This document shows, in pieces, positions 1-8,514 of a stretch of 8,514 bases of DNA. The position numbers and the translations under genes are program-made. The notes under the pieces are model-generated. The model saw nothing but the letters and a program-made list of their open reading frames with translations, searched no databases and had not been told where the DNA came from. The DNA is from Myxococcales bacterium (lineage in GTDB: Bacteria > Myxococcota > Myxococcia > Myxococcales > Myxococcaceae): assembly GCA_003153055.1 (NCBI GenBank), contig PMBV01000249.1, forward strand, positions 1-8,514, read 5' to 3'. How positions within the stretch are numbered: position 1 is the stretch's first letter; each line of letters starts with the position of its first letter.

Positions 1-80
1 ACGTAGGACGCGCAGGCGAAGTCTGGGGCACCCGGGGGCGGCGAGGTCGGATTCAGAGACGGTGACGGCGACGCGAACTT

Positions 81-181
81 GGGTCTCCGAACCTCGGTAC
101 CCACCTCGAGGACGGGTCAGTCCCCAGCCCTGTCATCACGGAGTACTGATTTGTACACCGTGATGACAGGCTCGGAGACCC
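81..181. repeat. Outer 10-bp inverted repeat enclosing the hairpin
   Basis: GGGTCTCCGA (81-90) and TCGGAGACCC (172-181) are exact reverse complements and enclose the 129-170 hairpin, the right outer arm lying one base from it. Between the left outer arm and the hairpin, CCTCG (92-96) can pair with CGAGG (107-111). Read as RNA, this would give a closing stem with at least two internal helices, a multi-branch shape. The pairings are visible directly; that they form in RNA is inference. Five-base pairings are expected by chance in such GC-rich DNA, so the 10-bp and 13-bp repeats are the meaningful ones. I recognise no known RNA family. Confidence 0.6.
129..170. repeat. 42-base hairpin: perfect 13-bp inverted repeat extended to 17 pairs
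   Basis: The arms CCTGTCATCACGG (129-141) and CCGTGATGACAGG (158-170) are exact reverse complements. After one A/A mismatch (142 with 157) the stem continues with GTAC/GTAC (143-146 with 153-156), leaving a six-base loop TGATTT. That is 17 pairs in 18 positions, far beyond chance. No T-run follows on either strand, so it is not a canonical intrinsic terminator. It could be the core of a structured RNA, an operator for a dimeric regulator, a REP-like or transposon-end palindrome, or the terminator of a gene outside the window. It lies 423 bases upstream of the nearest supported start codon, which weakens the operator idea for that gene. Confidence 0.8.
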
Positions 182-593
182 CTAAGCCCCGGAGGGATGC
201 CCACGGGTTCGGAAGGGGCTCGAAGACGGAAGCACTGGCTGGGGCTACCATCGCGTCGAAGGTCGGCGAGAGGAGGTTCCGGCATGCCACCCCAGCACTC
301 CGCGCCCACCTCGCCCGGGGCGCAGGAGCATGCGCGCGTACTCGTCGAGTCCCTTTGGGTGGGCAGCGCACCCGCGAGCTCGAGGTCGAGGGGCTGGTCG
401 GTCGAGGCACGGCGGAGGGTACCCGGACGCCCTCGTCCCCTTTGGGCGGTGTTGTTCGTGGTTGGTGGCCAAGCCGAGGGCGCAGCTGAACGACCCCGGG
501 CCTCGGGCTCACGCGCCTGAACCTTGCTACGCGCCTCCGTCCTCGGTGAACGAACTTCTGATCCACCGCGCGAACCGGTTAGAGAAGCCCCCC

Positions 594-947
594 ATGGAAC
601 CAAGCAGCCGACCGGTTCTGGTGACCAGCGCGATGCTGGTGGCCTCGAACCTGTTCATGACCTACGCCTGGTACGGGCACCTGAAGACCCTCGGGCAGCG
701 GCCCTGGTTCGTCGCGGCGATCGTCAGCTGGTGCATCGCGCTGTTCGAGTACCTCATTCAGGTGCCCGCCAATCGCCTCGGCTCCACGGCCATGTCCCTG
801 GGGCAGCTCAAGGTGCTCCAAGAAGTCATCACCCTGAGCATCTTCGTGCCGTTCGCGGTGCTCTACATGGGCCAGAAGCTCACCCTGAATTACCTGTGGG
901 CTGGGTGCTGTCTCGTCGGCGCCGCGTACTTCATGTTCAAGAGCTGA
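594..947 (+). CDS. DMT-family small membrane protein (DUF486)
   Basis: A 117-residue integral membrane protein matching the DUF486 family (DMT_6), a single four-helix unit related to small drug/metabolite transporters. Four hydrophobic segments lie at about residues 8-24, 37-55, 75-93 and 98-115. Characteristic family stretches are FMTYAWYGHL (21-30), FEYLIQVPANRLG (51-63) and LKVLQEVITL (72-81). Length is normal for the family. I chose the ATG at 594 because the hydrophobic segment begins just after it, AGAGAAG at 581-587 provides a ribosome binding site six bases upstream, and the open frame further upstream (to 330) is low-complexity and unlike the family. Transport substrate is unknown; such proteins probably act as oligomers in the inner membrane. 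It converges on the TatD gene with only 11 bases between the stop codons, leaving no room for a separate terminator. Confidence 0.9.
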   Translation: MEPSSRPVLVTSAMLVASNLFMTYAWYGHLKTLGQRPWFVAAIVSWCIALFEYLIQVPANRLGSTAMSLGQLKVLQEVITLSIFVPFAVLYMGQKLTLNYLWAGCCLVGAAYFMFKS

Positions 948-958
948 CCACGGCTCGG

Positions 959-1741
959 CTACAGCGTGACGTCGAGACCGAACAACTCGATGGTGTTGCG
1001 CGCACACCCCAGCGCCAGCCCCTCGGCGTCGAGGCCCTTGAGCGAAGCCACCTTCTTCGCCGTCTCGGCCACCCACCCAGGCTCGTTGGGCCACTTCCCC
1101 CGATGGGGCACCGGCGCGAGGTAGGGGCTGTCGGTCTCGACCATCAGCCTGTCGGCCGGAGCGAAGCGCACGGCCTCGAGGAGGGGCTCGTTCTTCTTGT
1201 AGGTGACTACGCCCGAGACGCTGAGGAAGAACCCCAGGTCGAGGTAGCGCCGCGCCGCGGCCGTGTCGCCGGTGAAGCAGTGAATGACACCCCGGGCGAC
1301 CTTCTCGCTCGAGAGCACCTCGAAGCAGTCGTCGTGCGCGTCCCGAACGTGCACCACCACCGGCTTGCCAACCTGGGCGGCGAGCTGGCACTGCCGCCGG
1401 AAGCCCTCGAGCTGCTGCTCCCGGGGCGAGTGATCATAGAAGTAGTCGAGGCCGGTCTCACCCACGGCCACCACCTCTTTGCGCGTGCAATGGGCCACCA
1501 ATGTGTCCCAGTCGGCCTGGGTCGCGGCGGCGACGTCGTGGGGGTGGATCCCCATGGTGGGCGTGAGAAAGTCGGGGAACTGCGCGGCGAGCTCGAGCGC
1601 CACGCCGAAGTCCCCCGGGCGCTGGAGCAGGCCAATCACCACCGCGTGCACGACTCCGGCGGCTCGCGCCCGGGCAATCACCTCGGCCGGCGCGGGGAAC
1701 GCCTTGGTCTCGAGGTGGCAGTGCGCGTCGATGAGCTTCAC
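959..1741 (-). CDS. tatD: TatD-family metal-dependent hydrolase / DNase
   Basis: A 260-residue cytosolic TIM-barrel hydrolase of the TatD family, whose members bind two divalent metals and show DNase activity. Expected metal ligands are visible: H7 and H9 in DAHCHL, E95 in GETGLDY, H131 in VVVHVRDAH, H154 in IHCFTG and D204 in ETDSPYLAP. The signatures GIHPHD (64-69) and APVPHRGKWPNEP (209-221) are also typical, and length is normal. The start is GTG at 1741: the protein opens with the conserved KLIDAHCHL, and GGAGGAA (1750-1756) sits eight bases upstream. The start overlaps the stop of the HEAT gene in GTGA, so translation is probably coupled. A TatD paralogue beside metG is also seen in Firmicutes (yabD), so this is likely the YabD/YcfH-type member; which paralogue exactly is uncertain, and the physiological substrate is not shown by sequence. 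Confidence 0.95.
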   Translation of the reverse strand: MKLIDAHCHLETKAFPAPAEVIARARAAGVVHAVVIGLLQRPGDFGVALELAAQFPDFLTPTMGIHPHDVAAATQADWDTLVAHCTRKEVVAVGETGLDYFYDHSPREQQLEGFRRQCQLAAQVGKPVVVHVRDAHDDCFEVLSSEKVARGVIHCFTGDTAAARRYLDLGFFLSVSGVVTYKKNEPLLEAVRFAPADRLMVETDSPYLAPVPHRGKWPNEPGWVAETAKKVASLKGLDAEGLALGCARNTIELFGLDVTL

Positions 1742-2730
1742 TGCGAGCCTTCCTCCGAGGCCGTCTCCTCGAGCATGGCCTTGAGCTCCTCACGGGCGTT
1801 GGCATCGTCGAAGGAGAGGCCGGCGGCGCGCGCCCGGGCGCTGGGGGTCCCCAGGCCCAAGAGCCCCTCGGCCACGTCGAGCCTGATGTCGTCGGGCACC
1901 AGCCGCTCCTCGAGCACGGCCAGGAGCGCCGGCTCGGCGGTCGGGTCCTCGAGACGACCGAGCCCTCGGGCCGCCGCTCCCCGCGAGGGATCGGAGGGAT
2001 CACGGAGCACCTCGAGCAACCGCTCCTTGGCCCCGGCTGCTCGCACTTCTCCGAGGAGCTCGATGGCCATCGCGCGATCCACCGACCAGCGCTTGCCGGC
2101 CCGCTTGAACAAGTGAGCCGCGCCATCGGCGTCGCCCAAGACGGCCAGCGCCCCGGCGAGCTGCGTTCGCTCGAAGACGGGGAGGAACCAGGCCGAGAAC
2201 GCCTTCTTCAGCTTGGGGACGACGGAGCGATCTCCCAGTCGAGCCAGGGCCGCCGCGGCTCGAAACCGCAGCTCGGGGTCCTCCAGCGCCTGGAGCAGCA
2301 CCTCGAGGCCGGCGGCGTGCTTGAGGGCGACCATGCCCCGGGCCGCCTCGAACCGCACCGCGAGGAGCTCGTCTTCCAGGGCCGCGGCCAGGGCGCCGCG
2401 CGAGCTGGGCACCACGAGGTCAGCCAGGCGACCGACAGCCTCGAGGCGCACCCGGGGAACCCCATCGTTCACGTGGCGCACGAGAATCTCCTGCGCCTCG
2501 GCTGGCAGGAGCGTCTCGCTCGCCAGCGCCAGCCCGGCGCACCGCACCTCAGGCTGGTGATCGCCGAGGAGCCGCGCCACCACTTGGCCAAGCTCGGCCT
2601 TGTTCGCCCCAGCGGCCTCGAAGGCGAGGTCGCAGAGGGCCTCGGCTGCCTCGGCGCGCGCGGCGGGCTTTCGCTCCCGTTCGAGCGTCAACAGCAGCGC
2701 GTCTCGCTCGAGGCGGAGGTCAGCAGCCAT
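1738..2730 (-). CDS. HEAT-repeat protein, function unknown
   Basis: A 330-residue soluble protein built of HEAT-like helical pairs from end to end. Repeats are seen at about residues 24-38, 50-72 (VARLLGDHQPEVRCAGLALA), 83-105, 113-135, 144-165, 187-200, 219-242, 250-273 and 281-295, each with the Asp/Pro turn, the V/L-R pair and a small-residue-rich second helix. Such alpha-solenoids usually serve as protein-binding scaffolds; there is no catalytic motif, signal peptide or membrane segment. A charged tail (EELKAMLEETASEEGSQ) closes the protein. The ATG at 2730 lies three bases after the metG stop, with GAGGTG (2740-2745) nine bases upstream, and its TGA overlaps the tatD GTG. The context suggests co-expression with metG and tatD, but no partner can be named. 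Phycobilin-lyase-like HEAT proteins share the fold, but nothing points to that role. Confidence 0.85.
   Translation of the reverse strand: MAADLRLERDALLLTLERERKPAARAEAAEALCDLAFEAAGANKAELGQVVARLLGDHQPEVRCAGLALASETLLPAEAQEILVRHVNDGVPRVRLEAVGRLADLVVPSSRGALAAALEDELLAVRFEAARGMVALKHAAGLEVLLQALEDPELRFRAAAALARLGDRSVVPKLKKAFSAWFLPVFERTQLAGALAVLGDADGAAHLFKRAGKRWSVDRAMAIELLGEVRAAGAKERLLEVLRDPSDPSRGAAARGLGRLEDPTAEPALLAVLEERLVPDDIRLDVAEGLLGLGTPSARARAAGLSFDDANAREELKAMLEETASEEGSQ
1750..1756 (-). promoter_or_regulatory. Ribosome binding site for tatD
   Basis: On the minus strand GGAGGAA stands eight bases before the GTG at 1741, within the last codons of the HEAT gene. It is the strongest Shine-Dalgarno match in the cluster and supports the GTG start over later codons. 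Placement inside the upstream gene fits translational coupling through the GTGA overlap. Confidence 0.7.
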
Positions 2731-2733
2731 GGC

Positions 2734-4779
<2,046 letters not shown>

Positions 4780-6141
4780 CTAGCGTTCCTGCTCCCGGCG
4801 GACCACGTGCATACCCGAATCCCACGCGGCCGCCTTGCCGCCGAGGGTCCAGAGGAGTCGCTCGAGGACGAGCACGTCGCCCCCCAGCTTGAGCGCCAGG
4901 TCGGCCTCCGCACAGGCGACGAGCGCCCGGAGCAACTCCTGACGGCCATACCCCGCGGCGACCTGCATGCCCATGAAGGCCGCGTAGGGGTGCGGCGCTC
5001 GAGCCTTGGCGGCCTTCGTCTCGGCCTCGATCTTGGGCCAGATGCGCGCCTGAAAATCGGGGTAACTCTTCGGGGGCTTGCCGCCCGAGAGCGCCACCAT
5101 GCGCTCGTGGCTCATGAGCATCGTGCGCACCACCCCGGCGATGGACCCCAGGAGCATGATGGGGTGGCTGCCCTGAGCCACGGCGTCGGCCACGAAGCGC
5201 GAGGCGGCCTCGAGGTTTCGCTTCTGCAGCGCCTCGGACAGCTCGAAGTACTCGTCTTCTCGCGCGTGGCCCACCAGCAGGTCGACGTCCTTCGAGGTGA
5301 TGGTGGCCCCATCGGAGTGGAGCGCCAGCTTGGTGAGCTCAGACTGGAGCAGTCGGAAGTTGCCCCCCACCCGCTCCTTGAGCAGCTCGAGCGCTCCGGG
5401 CCCGAGCTTCTTCTCGTAGGGCCCGAGCGCCTCTCGGGTGAACTGGGTGAGGTCGAGATCTTTCAGCCGCGAGGCCACCCGGAACTCGAGGAAGGTACCG
5501 GCGTCCTTCACCGCTTTGACGAAGGCGCTCTTGGCCTCCAGCTCGCTGGTGGCGATGACCAGCACCTGGTTCTTGGCCGGCCCTGCCTTGAGCCACTCGG
5601 TGAGCGCCGACTCGTCGCCAGTGGGCGCCTTGATGCCCTCGGCCTCGCAGAAGGCTTGCACCTCGCGCAGGAAGTCGATGTCGACCTGCGCCAGCGAGAC
5701 GCCGAGCTCACGCTCCCACTCGTCGGGGCTGGGCGCACCGGCCCTGGAGGGGTCGAGCTCGGCAGCCGTCCACCCTGCCCTCGCCGCGAGCGCCAGCACC
5801 CGACGGGCGGCCTCCTTCTTTCGGTTCGCCCTCCACGCCTCGCGAGCCCGCCCGAGCGCATCGACCCGCCCCTTCTTGGGGGCGAGGAACTCGGGGTCAC
5901 GGCAGAAGACGACCTTCCGCCCGCCGAACATGGGGAGCGTCGACAGCTCGGCGGTGACGTCGCGAGGGGTGGCGGCGTCCATGGTGACGAGGTTCAGATC
6001 GGCCGTCTGCGAGGGCACCAGCTTGGCGAGCAGCTTCTCCGCCGCCTTGCGGACCAGGAACTCCTCACCCACCAAGAGGTAGACGGGCGACTCGCCTCCC
6101 GCTTCGAGGTTCTGCAAGGCGTCTTCCAGCTCGTCACTCAC
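4780..6141 (-). CDS. holA: DNA polymerase III delta subunit, enlarged by an insertion
   Basis: Delta subunit of the clamp loader, which opens the beta clamp during replication. Family features, numbered from the GTG start: VYLLVGEEFLVRK (20-32) in the degenerate, non-ATP-binding AAA+ fold; PMFGGRKVVF (70-79), where M71-F72 sit at the clamp-opening Leu-Phe of E. coli delta by my alignment; KNQVLVIAT (191-199); GGNFRLLQSELTKL (259-272); DEYFELSEAL (296-305); and the helical collar domain to the end. At 453 residues it exceeds the usual roughly 330-345, mainly through about 85-90 extra residues at 88-177 (bases about 5611-5880), rich in Arg, Ala and Glu. I chose GTG at 6141 because homology starts just after it and the upstream frame (to 6234) is a Gly/Pro/Arg-rich run unlike the family; no clear Shine-Dalgarno is present. 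First gene of the cluster with metG. Confidence 0.93.
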   Translation of the reverse strand: MSDELEDALQNLEAGGESPVYLLVGEEFLVRKAAEKLLAKLVPSQTADLNLVTMDAATPRDVTAELSTLPMFGGRKVVFCRDPEFLAPKKGRVDALGRAREAWRANRKKEAARRVLALAARAGWTAAELDPSRAGAPSPDEWERELGVSLAQVDIDFLREVQAFCEAEGIKAPTGDESALTEWLKAGPAKNQVLVIATSELEAKSAFVKAVKDAGTFLEFRVASRLKDLDLTQFTREALGPYEKKLGPGALELLKERVGGNFRLLQSELTKLALHSDGATITSKDVDLLVGHAREDEYFELSEALQKRNLEAASRFVADAVAQGSHPIMLLGSIAGVVRTMLMSHERMVALSGGKPPKSYPDFQARIWPKIEAETKAAKARAPHPYAAFMGMQVAAGYGRQELLRALVACAEADLALKLGGDVLVLERLLWTLGGKAAAWDSGMHVVRREQER

Positions 6142-6241
6142 CCGGCGCGTATACACCAGGACTCGAGCGCCCGGGGGCCTCCTCGGTGGGCCTGGCCCCC
6201 CGAAGAATCGCCCCCCGAAGGGGTCGGCTCTCAAGCGCTAC
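6142..6241. promoter_or_regulatory. Divergent holA / rhodanese promoter region
   Basis: These 100 bases separate the divergently read holA and rhodanese genes, so both promoters should lie here. It holds a direct repeat, CCCCCCGAAG at 6196-6205 and 6211-6220, spaced 15 bases start to start; the second copy runs into GGGG and can form a small CCCC-CGAA-GGGG hairpin. The palindrome GTATAC (6149-6154) gives a TATACG -10-like box on the minus strand six bases before the holA GTG, and TATACA on the plus strand. No matching -35 box is convincing. Neither gene has a good Shine-Dalgarno, so promoter positions are inference. Confidence 0.4.
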
Positions 6242-6595
6242 ATGGATCAGTCGACCCTCATCTTCCTCGGAGTCTTCGCCGCCCTCATCGTCGGCTTCTC
6301 GATCATCAAGCGCCTGGGCCAGGTCAGCGTCGAGGAGGCCCATCGCCTCGTCAAGGAGGGCGCCAAGCTCGTCGACGTGCGCACTCCCGACGAGTTCTCC
6401 TCCGCTCACCTTTCAGGAGCCATCAACCTGCCCCTGGGCGACCTGGGGCGGCGGGGCTCGTCGCTCGGCCCCAAGGACAAGCCCATCGTCCTCTACTGCG
6501 CGTCAGGCGCCCGCAGCTCCGCGGCCAGGTCGATGCTGAAGGGCCAGGGCTTCACCCAGGTGTTCAACCTGGGCGCCATGTCCCGGTGGTCGTGA
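6242..6595 (+). CDS. Membrane-anchored rhodanese-like sulfurtransferase
   Basis: A 117-residue protein with one N-terminal transmembrane helix (about 5-23, IFLGVFAALIVGFSII) followed by a single rhodanese domain (about 28-116). The domain has the typical VSVEEAHRLV opening, LVDVRTPDEF (43-52), HLSGAINLP (56-64), the active-site loop CASGARS with catalytic C86, and the closing NLGAMSRW. An intact Cys indicates sulfur-transfer capability, with the persulfide formed on C86; the donor and acceptor are unknown. With only two residues after the start before hydrophobic sequence and a KR pair after the helix, the domain most likely faces the cytoplasm. No clear ribosome binding site precedes the ATG, though the helix must be included for the protein to make sense. 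It diverges from holA and converges on the heme lipoprotein, with 16 bases between stop codons. Confidence 0.9.
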   Translation: MDQSTLIFLGVFAALIVGFSIIKRLGQVSVEEAHRLVKEGAKLVDVRTPDEFSSAHLSGAINLPLGDLGRRGSSLGPKDKPIVLYCASGARSSAARSMLKGQGFTQVFNLGAMSRWS

Positions 6596-6611
6596 GCAGG
6601 CCCCAGGGGGC

Positions 6612-7757
6612 TCACTTCCAGACGATGCGACCGTACGCTCCGAAGGCCCCTTGCACCGTGTGACAGCTGTTGCAGTCCCCGCTCCGTTGAGGCTGGGTCA
6701 TTACGAGGACTCCCGCGTTCGACACCACTCGTGCGGTGTACGGCAGTGAGACCGAGACGTTGAAGTTGGAGTTGAAGTTCCCGCTGCTGGCCCCGGGGGT
6801 CATGGTGAGCGCCAGCGCGCCGGTGCTGTCGTAGATCTCCACCCTCACGCCAGAGGGCACCATGGCGTTGCACAGGTCTTTCTCGTGGAGCGCGGGGAAG
6901 ACGGTGCCCGAGAAGGGGTACGCCTTGTTGGCCTCTTGAGTCGCATGGCAGGCGAGACACGCCAGCCCTGGGTTCATGTCCCGCGACTCTCTGTTCCCCC
7001 GAGTCCAGTAGCTGTTGCTCGCGCAGGTGGGCACGGGGACTCCCGCGTCGATGGCTCCGCAGGTGCCCAGCGGCATGCCCGCGGAGACCCACGAGCCGAA
7101 GGCGGCGATCTCGGTTCCGGTCGCCGCGGCCGCGGTCACCGGAGGCATGGGGCTCGAGATGGACGAGAGCCTGTCCACCGCCAACTGCCCCACCGTCTTG
7201 CCGACCGTCGTGGAGCTCGCCAGGAAGGCGTCACGGGTCGTCAACGGCACCGACGCACCTCCTGGCACGTGGCAGCTGATGCACTTCGTCGCCACGAAGG
7301 TCGCTACGTCGCAGGGCAGGCCCGATGCGCCCGGTTGCCAGGTCCCCGAGCCTCCCCCGCCTCCAGCCCCGCTCGTCTGACAGGTGCCCGCCGGCATTCC
7401 CCCGCCGACCCAGGTCTGCATCGCGTTGATGGCCGACTGGCTCAGGGGCCCATTGGGAGGCATCGCCCCGCTCACACCAGTCTCTTGCATTCGAACCAAG
7501 GCCAGTTGCCCGTAGCTCTTGCTCGGGTCGCTGCTCGCGGCCGCGACGAAATCCGCCCGAGAGGTCAGCCGCACGGCCCCTGGAGCCGGCGACGCGCTGT
7601 GGCACTGGATGCACGCACTCGAGACCACCGCCGCGACATCACACGGCAAGTCGAGCGCGCCGGTGTTGGTTCCAGCGCCCCCGCCCGCCCCCGAGATGAT
7701 GGCGCCGCCGCACCCGCTGGCGAACAACGAAAGAAGGATGATGGGTCGAATTCGCAA
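6612..7757 (-). CDS. Putative tetraheme cytochrome c-like lipoprotein
   Basis: A 381-residue exported protein with four CxxCH heme-attachment motifs: CIQCH (49-53), CISCH (159-163), CLACH (267-271) and CNSCH (362-366). The start MRIRPIILLSLFASGC is a lipoprotein signal with C16 as the probable lipidated residue. A Gly-rich spacer follows, then two repeats of one module, about 37-126 and 147-233, each running from LPCDVA through CxxCH and an MPP to GMP.GTC. The third part carries hemes 3 and 4 on either side of a beta-rich stretch ending PYTARVV. I chose TTG at 7757: it gives a compact signal peptide and has GGAG ten bases upstream; another in-frame TTG at 7799 would add 14 residues. Likely role is periplasmic or outer-membrane electron transfer, but no pathway partner is present. 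The conserved Met residues could be heme ligands. Family name not recognised. Confidence 0.82.
   Translation of the reverse strand: MRIRPIILLSLFASGCGGAIISGAGGGAGTNTGALDLPCDVAAVVSSACIQCHSASPAPGAVRLTSRADFVAAASSDPSKSYGQLALVRMQETGVSGAMPPNGPLSQSAINAMQTWVGGGMPAGTCQTSGAGGGGGSGTWQPGASGLPCDVATFVATKCISCHVPGGASVPLTTRDAFLASSTTVGKTVGQLAVDRLSSISSPMPPVTAAAATGTEIAAFGSWVSAGMPLGTCGAIDAGVPVPTCASNSYWTRGNRESRDMNPGLACLACHATQEANKAYPFSGTVFPALHEKDLCNAMVPSGVRVEIYDSTGALALTMTPGASSGNFNSNFNVSVSLPYTARVVSNAGVLVMTQPQRSGDCNSCHTVQGAFGAYGRIVWK
7755..7757 (-). promoter_or_regulatory. Chosen TTG start of the heme lipoprotein
   Basis: Both plausible in-frame starts are TTG. The one at 7757 gives an n-region of RIR directly before the hydrophobic core and lipobox, and GGAG (7768-7771, minus strand) lies ten bases upstream. 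The TTG at 7799 has no Shine-Dalgarno and would add a 14-residue extension unusual for a lipoprotein signal. ATG at 7771-7773 is out of frame. Confidence 0.5.
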
Positions 7758-7843
7758 GGCTGAGAGTCTCCATGCTGGGTGTGTGAAGCTGAGACCCAAA
7801 TCGATCAGGGCCGGTCACCCGAAGGAACAGGTATCCGCCCGCA

Positions 7844-8514
<671 letters not shown>

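Larger units (their letters stand above)
1..593. other. Left-edge region without a supportable gene
   Basis: I could not assign a gene here. Several frames on both strands stay open for 70-155 codons, but the translations are rich in Arg, Pro, Ser and Gly, overlap one another, show no recognisable domain and have no convincing ribosome binding site; this is usual for very GC-rich non-coding DNA. A frame open from the window edge stops at 161-163, inside the hairpin arm, and could in principle be the tail of a gene lying outside. The region does hold two nested inverted repeats (separate entries) and two near-copies of a short word, GTCCCTTTGGGTGG near 349-362 and TCCCCTTTGGGCGG near 436-449. 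A degraded mobile element or a structured RNA are both possible, neither proven. Confidence 0.5.

Noticed and set aside
330..593. Upstream in-frame extension of the DUF486 gene
   Set aside because: The added 88 residues are low complexity and not part of the family, and a ribosome binding site stands before the ATG at 594.
79..603. Short overlapping open frames on both strands (79-489, 197-520, 117-566, 136-603, 245-472)
   Set aside because: Mutually overlapping, Arg/Pro/Ser-rich, no domain and no convincing ribosome binding site. One may be a fragment of a decayed gene, but I cannot show it.
6599..6611. GCCCC/GGGGC hairpin between the rhodanese and heme lipoprotein stops as a bidirectional terminator
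   Set aside because: The stem is five pairs with a two-base loop and no T-run on either side; too weak to call.
6885..7763. 292-codon + strand open frame opposite the heme lipoprotein
   Set aside because: Antisense shadow; the minus strand frame has a signal peptide and four CxxCH motifs, the plus strand frame has no domain.
7758..7843. Terminator or sigma-54 promoter between asnS and the heme lipoprotein
   Set aside because: The CCTTCGGG stretch does not extend into a stable stem and has no T-run. The TGG...TTGC candidate has the wrong spacing for a -24/-12 promoter.

Overview
The window is very GC-rich (about two thirds G+C by eye) and carries eight protein genes, nearly all housekeeping. 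Codon use, the holA-metG-(HEAT protein)-tatD cluster and a lipoprotein with four heme motifs suggest a deltaproteobacterial relative, most likely Myxococcota. That placement is inferred from composition and gene style; there is no rRNA or other marker here to fix it.

Layout: bases 1-593 hold no gene I can support, but contain a striking 42-base hairpin (129-170) inside a second inverted repeat (81-90 with 172-181). A small membrane protein of the DUF486 / DMT family follows on the + strand (594-947). Facing it on the - strand is a compact cluster, transcribed right to left: holA (4780-6141), metG (2734-4779), a HEAT-repeat protein (1738-2730) and a TatD-family hydrolase (959-1741). The junctions are a stop codon abutting a start (TAG/ATG), a 3-base gap, and a 4-base stop/start overlap (GTGA), so the four genes are very probably one operon with coupled translation. 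A 100-base divergent spacer separates holA from a membrane-anchored rhodanese on the + strand (6242-6595). Facing the rhodanese is a putative outer-surface lipoprotein with four CxxCH motifs (6612-7757, - strand). The window ends inside asnS, of which only the C-terminal 222 codons are present.

Functional reading: the four-gene cluster joins replication (clamp-loader delta subunit), translation (Met-tRNA synthetase), an adaptor-like HEAT protein of unknown role, and a metal-dependent DNase/hydrolase. asnS is a second aminoacyl-tRNA synthetase close by. The rhodanese and the heme lipoprotein converge and need not be functionally linked.

I found no CRISPR array, transposase, prophage gene, tRNA/rRNA or recognisable defence system. 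The less ordinary points are the nested inverted repeats near the left edge, a domain-sized insertion in HolA, the two-fold repeated heme module with an unusual C-terminal module in the lipoprotein, the HEAT gene fused into the metG-tatD arrangement, and a strong excess of the palindrome CTCGAG.
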